A program made the translations under genes and the position numbers. DNA of 6,587 nucleotides from Microthrixaceae bacterium (GTDB taxonomy: Bacteria; Actinomycetota; Acidimicrobiia; Acidimicrobiales; Acidimicrobilacustridaceae). The stretch spans positions 1-6,587 of the forward strand of contig JAHFUU010000152.1 of the NCBI GenBank assembly GCA_023264915.1, in the 5' to 3' direction. Each line of letters starts with the position of its first letter. The first letter of the stretch is position 1. Below are positions 1 through 6,042 of this stretch, piece by piece. The notes below the pieces were generated by a model. The model was given only the letters and a program-made list of their open reading frames with translations, had not been told where the DNA came from and searched no databases.

Positions 1-10
1 GAGTAGGCCG

Positions 11-585
11 ATGCGGGTGGTCTTGCTTGTGGCGTTGGTGGCCGTGACAGTCGGCGCGTGCACCAAGGGTCACCAAGGGTCACCAAGGGTCACCAAGGGT
101 CGGGGCCGTCGGCGCCGCTTGAGACGTTGCCACCGGGCTTCAACGCGAACTCCTGCTACGGGACCGAGTTCTGGAATAGGGCTCGAGTGGTCACGGTCGG
201 CACCGACGAGATCTGCGTGCAGGCGTCTGATCTACCGCGCATGTGCGATGAGCCAGCCAAGTTTGCCGGCACTCCCGGTGTGTGCGTAGGCGACTGCGTC
301 AAGTTCGTCGATAGCCACCCCTACGGCGTCGCTCGTACGCGTCCCTTCGAACGGCTGGGACGCGGCTGGTCTTGGTGCATCGGGGACGACGACCGCGCCT
401 TCCTCATCCACGACGGTGGCGCCGACTCGGTTGTGACGCCGATTGGTGACCGGGCCATGGGAGCGGTTGCAGCGTCGTCGCCGGTTGGTGGCCGCGTGAC
501 GAGTCCCCAGACGACGACTCCGACGAGCAGGGCGGGCACTGCTGTGAGGGCCATGCAGAACGTCGCCATCCCCAGCCGCGAGTAG
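11..585 (+). pseudogene. Cysteine-rich lipoprotein, signal peptide and domain out of frame (phase-off or frameshifted)
   Basis: The ATG at 11 opens MRVVLLVALVAVTVGAC, a short lipoprotein signal peptide with lipobox V-G-A-C; the lipidated Cys would be residue 17. Four 10-bp repeats begin inside that Cys codon. Read straight through, the signal-peptide frame gives an arginine-rich nonsense tail and stops at 287-289. The adjacent frame, open from a GTG at 58 to the stop at 583-585, reads like a secreted domain with six cysteines (SCY, ICV, MCD, VCV, DCV, WCI), enough for three disulfides. Two or five repeat copies would fuse the two parts; the four present do not. Coding-like composition fades after about position 440, so the true C-terminus is probably earlier than 585. 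I do not recognise the domain family. The gene might start upstream of the window, and only a weak AGG precedes the ATG. It is either a phase-variable gene in the off state, a dead gene, or a repeat-count assembly error. Confidence 0.6.
61..100 (+). repeat. Four perfect tandem copies of a 10-bp unit (caccaagggt)
   Basis: The unit caccaagggt occurs four times head to tail without a mismatch, directly after the lipobox cysteine codon of the lipoprotein. Ten is not a multiple of three, so each gain or loss of a unit shifts the downstream frame. Three units make an in-frame 30-bp, 10-residue period. Such arrays are typical substrates for slipped-strand mispairing. Confidence 0.95.
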
Positions 586-698
586 CCGGCGCCGTCACGG
601 GAGTTCATCTGCTCGCCGATGGCGAGCACGTAGACGGTCAGGCCGACGAGTGCCTCGATTCCCAGGAACGCCAGAAGTCCCCACGCTTTGCCGTGCAT
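321..698 (-). CDS. Small membrane protein with two predicted transmembrane helices
   Basis: This 125-residue protein has two clear hydrophobic segments, about residues 6-27 (WGLLAFLGIEALVGLTVYVL) and 44-67 (MATFCMALTAVPALLVGVVV). A short polar loop containing NSRDGAGYSR separates them. The part after residue 70 is rich in Pro, Ser and Arg, lies antisense to the lipoprotein domain and looks less like coding sequence, so the original stop may have been lost. The ATG at 698 is the only sensible start because it sits just before the first helix; the ribosome binding site is weak. It lies downstream of the regulator remnant on the same strand, with about 50 bp between. No family is recognised. The two-helix part is probably real and the C-terminal third is doubtful. 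Confidence 0.5.
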   Translation of the reverse strand: MHGKAWGLLAFLGIEALVGLTVYVLAIGEQMNSRDGAGYSRLGMATFCMALTAVPALLVGVVVWGLVTRPPTGDDAATAPMARSPIGVTTESAPPSWMRKARSSSPMHQDQPRPSRSKGRVRATP

Positions 699-747
699 GC
701 CTTGATGCTACGTCTCGTCTGCCACGAGCGACGTTCGTTGGCTTCAG

Positions 748-1005
748 TCAGGCGAGGTCGTCGGCGATGGTTTTGAGGCGGTTCTTGGCGAGGAGGGCGT
801 CGATGATGCGGTTGAGCGCGGCCCAGTCGTCGGGGTCGAGCTCGTTGAGGCCCGCGAGTCGGTCACCGAGTTGGGTGTCTGGTGAGCGGAAGGGCCGGCG
901 GGGGGCGTCGTCGACGAGGGGTGGTCGCAGGAGACGTCGGGGGCTTCGGCGATCTTGACGACGACGTCGGCGCCGGGGGTGTGGGTGCCGGAAACTCGAT
1001 TCCGG
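748..1005 (-). pseudogene. C-terminal remnant of an XRE/HTH_3-type transcriptional regulator, frameshifted
   Basis: Reading the minus strand from about 1005, one frame gives VSGTHTPGADVVVKIAEAPDVSCDH. This matches the last part of an HTH_3 domain (…S/G-x-x-x-P-x-A-D-x-L-V-x-I-A-x-A-L-x-V-S-x-D-Y-L). Around 925-931 the sense moves to another frame, LVDDAPRRPFRSPDTQLGD, continuing to LNELDPDDWAALNRIIDALL and a stop at 748-750. Restoring one base after CDH would join them. Both pieces have nearly all G/C third positions, which supports former coding. The N-terminal DNA-binding helices are missing; the transposase remnant occupies their place. No N-terminal half is visible beyond the transposase, so this is not a simple recent insertion. 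The name rests on motif recognition only. Confidence 0.55.
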
Positions 1006-1010
1006 CACCC
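983..1010. repeat. Perfect 11-bp inverted repeat (hairpin), 6-nt loop
   Basis: gggtgccggaa (983-993) and ttccggcaccc (1000-1010) are exact reverse complements around the loop actcga. The hairpin sits at the junction between the transposase remnant and the regulator remnant. It could be a structure near the element end or a terminator; no T-run follows on either strand. Part of one arm also encodes the regulator fragment. Confidence 0.7.
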
Positions 1011-1095
1011 AAGTGCGAAGTTCGCTCCCGGAGGATGGGAGGGGGGCGCGCTGAACGGGATTGGAGGAGGGGTGGGTGCTCATTTCCGTGGTCCA

Positions 1096-1955
1096 GGCGG
1101 CGGCGCGGTATTCGTTGGTGAGGCCGCCGAGCACTTGGCGGCGCGAGATGTCGATCGGGCCGGCCCGCGGTCCCGGACCGGGTGGTCCTCGGGTCGACCG
1201 CGCGGCGGTTCTTGCAGGGCCCGGTGCGGGCGATGCTGGTTGTAGTGGTCGACGTATCCGCGGAGGATCCGGTGGAGGTGGGTCGGTCCGAGGATCAGGA
1301 AGTGGTCGGTGCATTCGCGGCGCAGCGTGCCGATGAAACGCTCGCAATGGGCGTTGGCTTTGGGGGCCCGGAACGGGGTGGGGATGACGCGGATGTCGCT
1401 GGTGGTGAACACGTGGTCGAACAGGTCGGGACATACTGGCCGCCGCGGTCGCGGATGACGAACTTGATGGTGGCGCCCATGTCGTCCAGCCTCATGAGCA
1501 ATCCTTTGGCAGCGTTGGTGGTGAACCTCGCGGTGGGACGGTCCCCGACGGCGATGTGGGGGATCTCGCGGGTGGCGTGGTGGATGGACACGAGCACGTG
1601 CAGGTGGCCCAGCGTGATGGTGGGGACGGTGAAGAAGTCACACGACACGATCCCGGCGGCCTGGTGGCGCAGGAACTCGGCCCAGGTCGACTCTCTGTTG
1701 CGGGGGGTGGGGGAGATGCCGTTGCGATTGGGGATGTCCCACACGGTGCTGGGCCCGATCGTCGAGTAGCCGAGTCCGGCGAGCTCGCCGTGGATGCGGC
1801 GGTAGCCCCACGACGGTTCTCGTGGGCGAGGCGGCACACGAGCGCTTCGAGGTGCGCTTCGGTGGGTGGCCGGCCGGGTCGGCGTTCGGAGCGGTAGACG
1901 AGACTGTTGACGAACCGGCGGTGCCAGCGCAGCAGGGTGGCCGGGGTGACGCTCC
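1096..1955 (-). pseudogene. IS3/IS481-like DDE transposase remnant, N-truncated, three frameshifts
   Basis: Pieces of one integrase-fold transposase lie in order on the minus strand. They run VTPATLLRWHRRFV…RLAHENR (from about 1950), then WGYRRIHGELAGLGYST…CDFFTV…VIRDRGGQYVP, then FTTSDIRVIPTPFRAPKANA…CERFIGTLRREC…HYNQHRPHRALQEPP, then GPIDISRRQVLGGLTNEYRA, ending near 1096. The catalytic D, D and E are visible in CDFFTV, RDRGGQ and CERFIG. Frame breaks fall near 1814-1818, 1424-1430 and 1160-1205, and each is explained by loss of one base. About the first 80 residues usual for the family are absent; upstream sequence is unrelated in all three frames. There is no stop after the expected EYRAAA end, and the last frame runs on to 748. 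No target duplication or reliable terminal inverted repeat was found. The element should be inactive unless the frameshifts are consensus errors. Naming within IS3 versus IS481 is uncertain. Confidence 0.85.
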
Positions 1956-2064
1956 CTTGGGCACCCCAACACATGACCACTCGGAGGGGCGGATCCCCGG
2001 AAGTCGTCACACCCCTGGTCCATGCTGAGACTCGTCAGAGGGCCAGCCAGATGGGGCCCCGCTC

Positions 2065-2071
2065 GAGGAGG
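2065..2071 (+). promoter_or_regulatory. Strong Shine-Dalgarno sequence (gaggagg)
   Basis: gaggagg lies 6 nt before the ATG at 2078. It is the best ribosome binding site in the window and fixes the start of the small cysteine protein, ruling out the longer upstream extension of the same frame. Confidence 0.8.
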
Positions 2072-2077
2072 TGTGCC

Positions 2078-2287
2078 ATGGCAGGTACCGGTGAAGGTTC
2101 GTTGACTGTTGATTGCGCTCGGTGCGCGATGCGCGACACGGGTGCGTGTGAGGACTGCCTGGTCACCTTCATCTGCTCTCGAGCACCCGATGATGCGCTG
2201 GTGATCGACGCGGCCGAGCAGCGGGCGATGCGCGCGATGGCCGAGGTCGGTCTCGTGCCGCGGTTGCGGCACCTGCGCATCGGGTGA
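2078..2287 (+). CDS. Small four-cysteine (zinc-knuckle-like) conserved hypothetical protein
   Basis: This 69-residue soluble protein has the cysteine pattern C13-x2-C16-x7-C24-x2-C27, plus C33, in DCARCAMRDTGACEDCLV. A helix (DAAEQRAMRAMAEVGLV) and a basic end (PRLRHLRIG) follow. The four-cysteine spacing suggests a bound zinc ion or a small redox or Fe-S site; this is inference from spacing. Similar short proteins with a DCxxC…CxxC start and an LxxAGLVPxLR-like end occur in actinobacterial genomes as uncharacterised genes, from memory. The start is set by the ribosome binding site at 2065. It lies on the same strand as queG, about 140 bp from my queG start, so the two may be co-transcribed. 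No transmembrane segment is present. The function is unknown. Confidence 0.8.
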   Translation: MAGTGEGSLTVDCARCAMRDTGACEDCLVTFICSRAPDDALVIDAAEQRAMRAMAEVGLVPRLRHLRIG

Positions 2288-2426
2288 GGGCACGAGCGCG
2301 GAAGGGCCGGTCTTTGGGCGTGTGGGCGGGCCCGGCAATGATGGAGATGTGTTGCCCCTTGCCGAGGGCGCCGGCCCGGTCGGCCCTGCCACAGCCAACC
2401 ACCGACGTGGCGACCTGCCTTGCCAG

Positions 2427-3674
2427 GTGTCGCGCCAGGCTCTGCTCGGCGAGCTTGTGGCCATCGCCGCGGACAGGGGGCTCGATGCCGTCGGGGTGAC
2501 GACCGCTGAGCCGTTCGGCGACGCACGCGGGCAGATCGAGTCCTGCCGGCGCGATGGGCTCGATGGGGGGATGCAGTTCACCTACCGCAACCCGGCCCGC
2601 TCGACCGACCCGCGCCGCACGCTCGAAGACGCTCGCTCGTTGGTGGTCGCGGCTCGCCGCTACCCGCTCCCTGACAGCGAGCCAACCCCTCCCGGGCACG
2701 GACGGATCGCTGCATATGCAGCCGATGACCACTACCGAGCGCTCCGCGATGGGCTCGGGGCGGTGGCCCGGCGCCTCGAGCGCGATGGCTACCGGGCGAT
2801 CGTGCTGGCAGATGACAACGCGCTTGTGGACCGTGCCGCAGCCGAGCGCGCCGGGATCGGGTGGTACGCCAAGAACACCAACATCATGGTTGGAACTCTC
2901 GGTAGCTGGTTCATCCTCGGCTCGGTCCTCACCGACGCCGAGCTCCCGCCGAGCCGCACCTACGAGCTACCGCGATCTCACCCTGCTCCAGCCAAGACCA
3001 AAGAGCAGGGCTGTGGCACCTGCACCAGGTGCATCGACGCCTGCCCGACCGCCGCGATCGTCGCCCCAGGGGTCATCGACTCACGTCGATGCCTGGCATG
3101 GCTGTTGCAGGCCGAGGGCGCGTTCCCGCCCGAGCACCGCGTCGCGCTGGGTGACCGCATCTACGGCTGCGACGAGTGCCAGATCGTATGTCCCGTCAAC
3201 CTTCGCTCGGCAAGGCGGGCCAAATCGAGCCGCGAGCGAGCCGGGCTGGCAACCGTGCTGCCGCGCGGCGGCGGGCCTGGTGCCGTTGGGTCCGGCGCCG
3301 CAGCCGGAGACCGGTCCGCGGCGTCCCTGGTGGATCTGATCGAGTTGCTCGAATCCGACGGTGAGCAGTTGATGTCGCGCTACGGGCGCTGGTACGTGCC
3401 CAGACGTGATCCGCGTTACCTGCGCCGCAACGCCTTGGTGGTCCTTGCCAACACCGGCGACGGTGAGGACCGTTCGACCGCCCGGGCGCTCGCGGCCTGC
3501 CTCTCGAGCGACGACCCTCTCGTCGTCGCGCACGCGATCTGGGCAGCGCGAGCCCTGGGGATGGGCGAGATGGTTAACCGGATACAGCCGCGGATGCGGA
3601 CCGTGGTGGCCGCTGACCCGATGGTTGTCGCCGAGCTCGATCGCGGCGCCGAGCGGGCAGCTGCATCGCGGTGA
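2427..3674 (+). CDS. queG: Epoxyqueuosine reductase (QueG)
   Basis: QueG is a cytoplasmic cobalamin-dependent iron-sulfur enzyme that reduces epoxyqueuosine to queuosine at tRNA position 34. The N-terminal domain has DAVGVTTAEPF and GGMQFTYRNPARSTDPRRTL; an Asp pair at about residues 129-130 and GIGWYAKNTN follow in the active-site region. The ferredoxin-like part has C196-x2-C199-x2-C202-x3-C206-P, C222, and C248-x2-C251-x3-C255-P, the ligands for two [4Fe-4S] clusters. The C-terminus (RYGRWYVPRRDPRYLRRNALVVLANTGD) is the usual HEAT-repeat RNA-contact region. The frame is open back to a GTG at 2322, with a TTG at 2352 preceded by ggag. I chose the GTG at 2427 because family similarity begins there and the upstream codons use more A/T in third positions; it has no clear ribosome binding site. 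No other queuosine gene is in the window. Confidence 0.92.
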   Translation: MSRQALLGELVAIAADRGLDAVGVTTAEPFGDARGQIESCRRDGLDGGMQFTYRNPARSTDPRRTLEDARSLVVAARRYPLPDSEPTPPGHGRIAAYAADDHYRALRDGLGAVARRLERDGYRAIVLADDNALVDRAAAERAGIGWYAKNTNIMVGTLGSWFILGSVLTDAELPPSRTYELPRSHPAPAKTKEQGCGTCTRCIDACPTAAIVAPGVIDSRRCLAWLLQAEGAFPPEHRVALGDRIYGCDECQIVCPVNLRSARRAKSSRERAGLATVLPRGGGPGAVGSGAAAGDRSAASLVDLIELLESDGEQLMSRYGRWYVPRRDPRYLRRNALVVLANTGDGEDRSTARALAACLSSDDPLVVAHAIWAARALGMGEMVNRIQPRMRTVVAADPMVVAELDRGAERAAASR

Positions 3675-4804
3675 ACCACATCCTGGTCACCAACGACTTC
3701 CCTCCCAAGGTCGGGGGGATCCAGTCATACCTCTGGGAGCTGTGGCGAAGGCTCCCGTCCTCAGAGACCACGATCTACACCGCGGCCTACGCCGGGTCAC
3801 GGGACTGGGACCGAAGCCAGCCCTTCCGCATCGAGCGAGCATCGAGCACTCACCTGGTTCCCTCGCCCGCCCTGGCGAGAACCATCGAGCGCCTCGGGGA
3901 CGAGGTGGGCGCCCAGCTGGTGGTGATCGACCCGGCATTGCCCCTCGGGATCCTTGCCAAGTGGTTGGACCGCCCCTATGGCATCGTGTTGCACGGAGCC
4001 GAGGTGACCGTACCCGGCCACCTTCCGGGGCTGCGGCTGCTGCTGGGCCGGATCCTGCGAGGATCGTCGATCGTGATAAGTGCCGGCGGGTACCCCGCTG
4101 CCGAGGGGGAGCGTGCGGCTCGCTGCCGCCTGGCCATCGCCAACATCCCCCCGGGGGTCGACGTGGAGCGTTTCGTTCCGCTGCCGCCCGCCGAGCGCGA
4201 CCGGGCTCGTGCCGCGGTGGGTGTGAGGCCCGACGCAGAGCTAGTGGTGAGCGTCAGCCGCCTGGTCCCCCGCAAGGGGATGGACGTTCTCATCGAGGCG
4301 GCGGCACAGCTGCGTGAGAGTCGCCCGCACCTCGTCGTGCTGATAGGAGGCGAGGGGCGTGACCGTCCTCGCCTCGAGCACCTGGTGGCGCGCCACAGGG
4401 CACCCGTGAGGTTCCTTGGCCGTGTGAGCGAAGGCGACCTGCCCTCCGTCTACGGTTGCGCGGACCTGTCGGTGATGTTGTGCCGGAACCGTTGGCTCGG
4501 GCTCGAGCAGGAGGGCTACGGCATCGTCTTCCTGGAGGCCGCCGCGTGCGGGGTCCCGCAGATCGCTGGTCGCAGCGGCGGATCTCACGAAGCGGTGGTC
4601 GATGGCGTGACCGGGGTCGTGCTCGACAACCCGCGCAGCTCCGAAGGTGCGGCGCGGGCGATCTCGCGGCTCCTCGATGACGAGGGCCTTCGAGCCGCTA
4701 TGGCCGCCAACGCCAGGCAGCGCGCTGCGAGCGAGCTCACCTACGGCAACCTGTCCGCGAGGCTGGCCGCGGCACTCGACGCGTTCGAGGTTGGCGACCG
4801 ATGA
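3671..4804 (+). CDS. GT4 glycosyltransferase, PimB-type (phosphatidylinositol mannoside mannosyltransferase-like)
   Basis: This is a 377-residue GT-B enzyme, the usual length. The N-terminal domain opens with VTNDFPPKVGGIQSYLWEL, the GG loop of GT4 enzymes, and has LHGAE at 107-111. The C-terminal donor domain has SRLVPRKGMD at 196-205 (R and K contact the nucleotide-sugar phosphates), MLCRNRWLGLEQEGYGIVFL and an E-x7-E motif at E281/E289, then AGRSGGSHEAVVDGVTG. These details fit PimB, which adds mannose from GDP-mannose to PIM1 at the cytoplasmic face of the membrane. The acceptor cannot be proved from sequence, so the symbol is withheld. The GTG start overlaps the queG stop by 4 bp (gtga), implying translational coupling. 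The downstream SRPBCC and ArsA genes match the neighbourhood of mycobacterial pimB (Rv2188c). Another GT4 specificity remains possible. Confidence 0.85.
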   Translation: MNHILVTNDFPPKVGGIQSYLWELWRRLPSSETTIYTAAYAGSRDWDRSQPFRIERASSTHLVPSPALARTIERLGDEVGAQLVVIDPALPLGILAKWLDRPYGIVLHGAEVTVPGHLPGLRLLLGRILRGSSIVISAGGYPAAEGERAARCRLAIANIPPGVDVERFVPLPPAERDRARAAVGVRPDAELVVSVSRLVPRKGMDVLIEAAAQLRESRPHLVVLIGGEGRDRPRLEHLVARHRAPVRFLGRVSEGDLPSVYGCADLSVMLCRNRWLGLEQEGYGIVFLEAAACGVPQIAGRSGGSHEAVVDGVTGVVLDNPRSSEGAARAISRLLDDEGLRAAMAANARQRAASELTYGNLSARLAAALDAFEVGDR

Positions 4805-5331
4805 GCACTCCGGACCCGCCTGACTCACCCACACCGGACCCGGCTGCCACACCCACACCAGACGCGCCCGCCACACCCACACCAGACCGGGTCGCGGACA
4901 CCCGCGAAGGTGACATCTTGTTGTGGGCCTCGTGGGCAGGCACAGCGGTCCTTGCGATGGCTTGTGTCGCCGCTGTCGCCGCGCCGGGCCTCGAGTCGTT
5001 GCTCGTGGGGGTGTCCCTCTTGCTGTTCGTCCTAGGTGCGCTGGTGTTCGCCAGGGCGCTGGTGTTCGCGGCCAGCACCCGCCGCGAGGACCTCATCGGC
5101 ATCGGGGGCCTCTTCTTCCTCTCGAGGAGTGCTCCCAGGCGGGTTCAGACGAACCTCCTCGGCTCACTCGGGGCCGAGGTGCTGATCAGTCTCGTGGCTG
5201 CTGCGTCCCGCCCGTACTCGGCGATGGCGTTCGCGGTCCTCGCTCCGATCTACGGGTTGGGCCTGTCAGGCCTGTGGGGAGCGATGCATGGGGCCTTCCC
5301 GCCGCGCGCATCCCCGGGCTCCCGGCCTTGA
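4801..5331 (+). CDS. Four-helix membrane protein with Pro/Thr/Asp-repeat N-terminus
   Basis: The 176-residue product begins with a disordered, proline-rich tail containing three 8-residue repeats ending in PTPD (residues 6-29). Four predicted transmembrane helices follow, at about 39-61, 65-92, 118-135 and 141-163, with a short basic loop (STRRED, SAPRR) between helices 2 and 3. The ATG overlaps the glycosyltransferase stop by 4 bp (atga) and is preceded by gagg at 4787-4790, so it is probably coupled to that gene. No enzyme motif is visible and no family is recognised. Its position between a PimB-type transferase and the SRPBCC/ArsA pair resembles that of small uncharacterised membrane genes in mycobacterial pimB loci. 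A role in envelope glycolipid assembly is only a guess from context. Confidence 0.78.
   Translation: MSTPDPPDSPTPDPAATPTPDAPATPTPDRVADTREGDILLWASWAGTAVLAMACVAAVAAPGLESLLVGVSLLLFVLGALVFARALVFAASTRREDLIGIGGLFFLSRSAPRRVQTNLLGSLGAEVLISLVAAASRPYSAMAFAVLAPIYGLGLSGLWGAMHGAFPPRASPGSRP
4816..4887 (+). repeat. Three in-frame 24-bp repeats encoding (x)4-PTPD
   Basis: Three 24-bp units encode PPDSPTPD, PAATPTPD and APATPTPD. Units two and three share an exact gccacacccacaccagac core; the first has diverged. The period is a multiple of three, so copy-number change alters the length of the N-terminal tail without breaking the frame. Confidence 0.8.
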
Positions 5332-5402
5332 GGACGCTGCTGGTGCTGTTGCCCCGTCTGAGGGCGCGCTCCACGCGCATCGTGTGGCTCGGTCTCGCGT
5401 TG

Positions 5403-5436
5403 CGGGGCCCCGAGCCGCGGGGTCCCGCGCCGCGGG
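5403..5436. other. GC-rich inverted repeats, possible weak terminator
   Basis: The gap from 5332 to 5578 holds no convincing gene. It contains a 10-bp palindrome (cggggccccg, 5403-5412). Three alternating arms follow: CGCGGG (5416-5421), CCCGCG (5424-5429) and CGCGGG (5431-5436). The middle arm can pair with either neighbour. No T-run follows, so termination is uncertain; simple GC richness is the alternative. Confidence 0.4.
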
Positions 5437-5524
5437 GGTGACGTGCGGGGGTGACGTGCAGGGGTGACGTGCCTGGTCGACGTGCCAGGTCGACGTGCCA
5501 GGTCGACGTGCCAGGTCGACGTGC
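5434..5524 (+). repeat. Seven tandem 13-bp repeats in two sequence variants
   Basis: Units one to three read gggggtgacgtgc, gggggtgacgtgc and aggggtgacgtgc. Units four to seven read ctggtcgacgtgc, then caggtcgacgtgc three times. All share a gacgtgc end; the second type contains the palindrome gtcgac. The array lies about 55 bp before the SRPBCC start, in a region without a convincing gene. Reading frames across it are open on both strands but repetitive, and are probably not coding. Confidence 0.95.
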
Positions 5525-5578
5525 CGGTGGCCGCGCGCCCGTGTGCCGGGGGTGCAGGTGCTCGGCTAAGTTCGCCTG

Positions 5579-6037
5579 ATGGCCGAACAGGCGAGGGAGA
5601 CCACAACCATCGCTGCACCTCTCGGGAAGGTCTTCGACACCCTCGTGGACTTCGAGGCCTACCCGCAGTGGGCAGCAGATCTCAAGCAGGCCCGCATCGT
5701 CGAGCGTGACGGCGAGGGCCGGGGCCTCGAGGTCGAGTACCGGGCTGCTGCCATGGGCCGCAGCACGACCTACCGCCTGAGGTATGACTATGACGGCTCT
5801 CCCAACCGGCTCGCATGGGCACTGGTGGCCTGAGACCTGGAGCGTGAGCTCGACGGGGCGTACCACCTGCACCCCTCTCCAGACGACGATTCGAGCACCG
5901 ACATCATCTATGAGCTCTCGATAGACCTGATCGTGCCCATCCCCGGCTTCGTGAAGCGTCGTGCCGAGCACCGCATCATCAAGACGGCGCTCGACCAGCT
6001 CAAGCAGCGGGTCGAGTCACTGGCCGGTTCTGGCTGA
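5579..6037 (+). pseudogene. SRPBCC (START-like/polyketide cyclase) family protein interrupted by in-frame TGA
   Basis: The ATG at 5579 opens MAEQARETTTIAAPLGKVFD, then FEAYPQWAADLKQARIVERD and AAAMGRSTTYRLRYDYD, a typical SRPBCC fold start with the F-x-x-Y-P-x-W helix signature. Codon 85 (5831-5833) is TGA, directly after LAWALVA. The same frame continues with DLERELDGAYHLHPSPDDDS, then DLIVPIPGFVKRRAE and a helix TALDQLKQRVESL, to a second TGA at 6035. That second part is the expected C-terminal half, including the long closing helix, so one substitution (GGA to TGA is the simplest) has split a 152-codon gene. The family binds hydrophobic ligands; the ligand here is unknown. The next gene, ArsA-type, starts 5 bp after the final stop. 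It resembles mycobacterial Rv2185c by position. It is a recent pseudogene or a sequence error; the 84-residue product alone would lack half the fold. Confidence 0.82.
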
Positions 6038-6042
6038 GCCAC

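Noticed and set aside
748..1434. A single 228-residue minus-strand gene spanning the transposase end and the regulator remnant
   Set aside because: It reads the transposase middle in the wrong frame and joins two unrelated remnants; it is open only because high-GC DNA has few stops.
976..2015. GGGGTGTG at 976-983 and its inverse at 2008-2015 as IS terminal inverted repeats
   Set aside because: Only 8 bp match, the left copy falls inside regulator coding sequence, and no flanking target duplication is visible; chance is a fair explanation.
2169..2732. Minus-strand open frame opposite the small-Cys gene and queG start
   Set aside because: It lies antisense to well-supported genes and has no recognisable motif.
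3406..4317. 303-residue plus-strand open frame across queG and the glycosyltransferase
   Set aside because: Arg/Pro/Gly-rich shadow in a different frame from two clear enzymes.
5434..5524. CRISPR array
   Set aside because: The units are 13 bp, contiguous and without spacers, and no cas genes are present.
5831..5851. Selenocysteine insertion at the SRPBCC TGA
   Set aside because: Only a 4-bp stem (gagc/gctc, 5840-5851) follows, SRPBCC proteins are not known selenoproteins, and the homologous position appears to be an ordinary residue such as Gly.
5186..5971. Long minus-strand open frame across the repeat array
   Set aside because: It is antisense to the membrane and SRPBCC genes and dominated by repeat-derived residues; no family signature.
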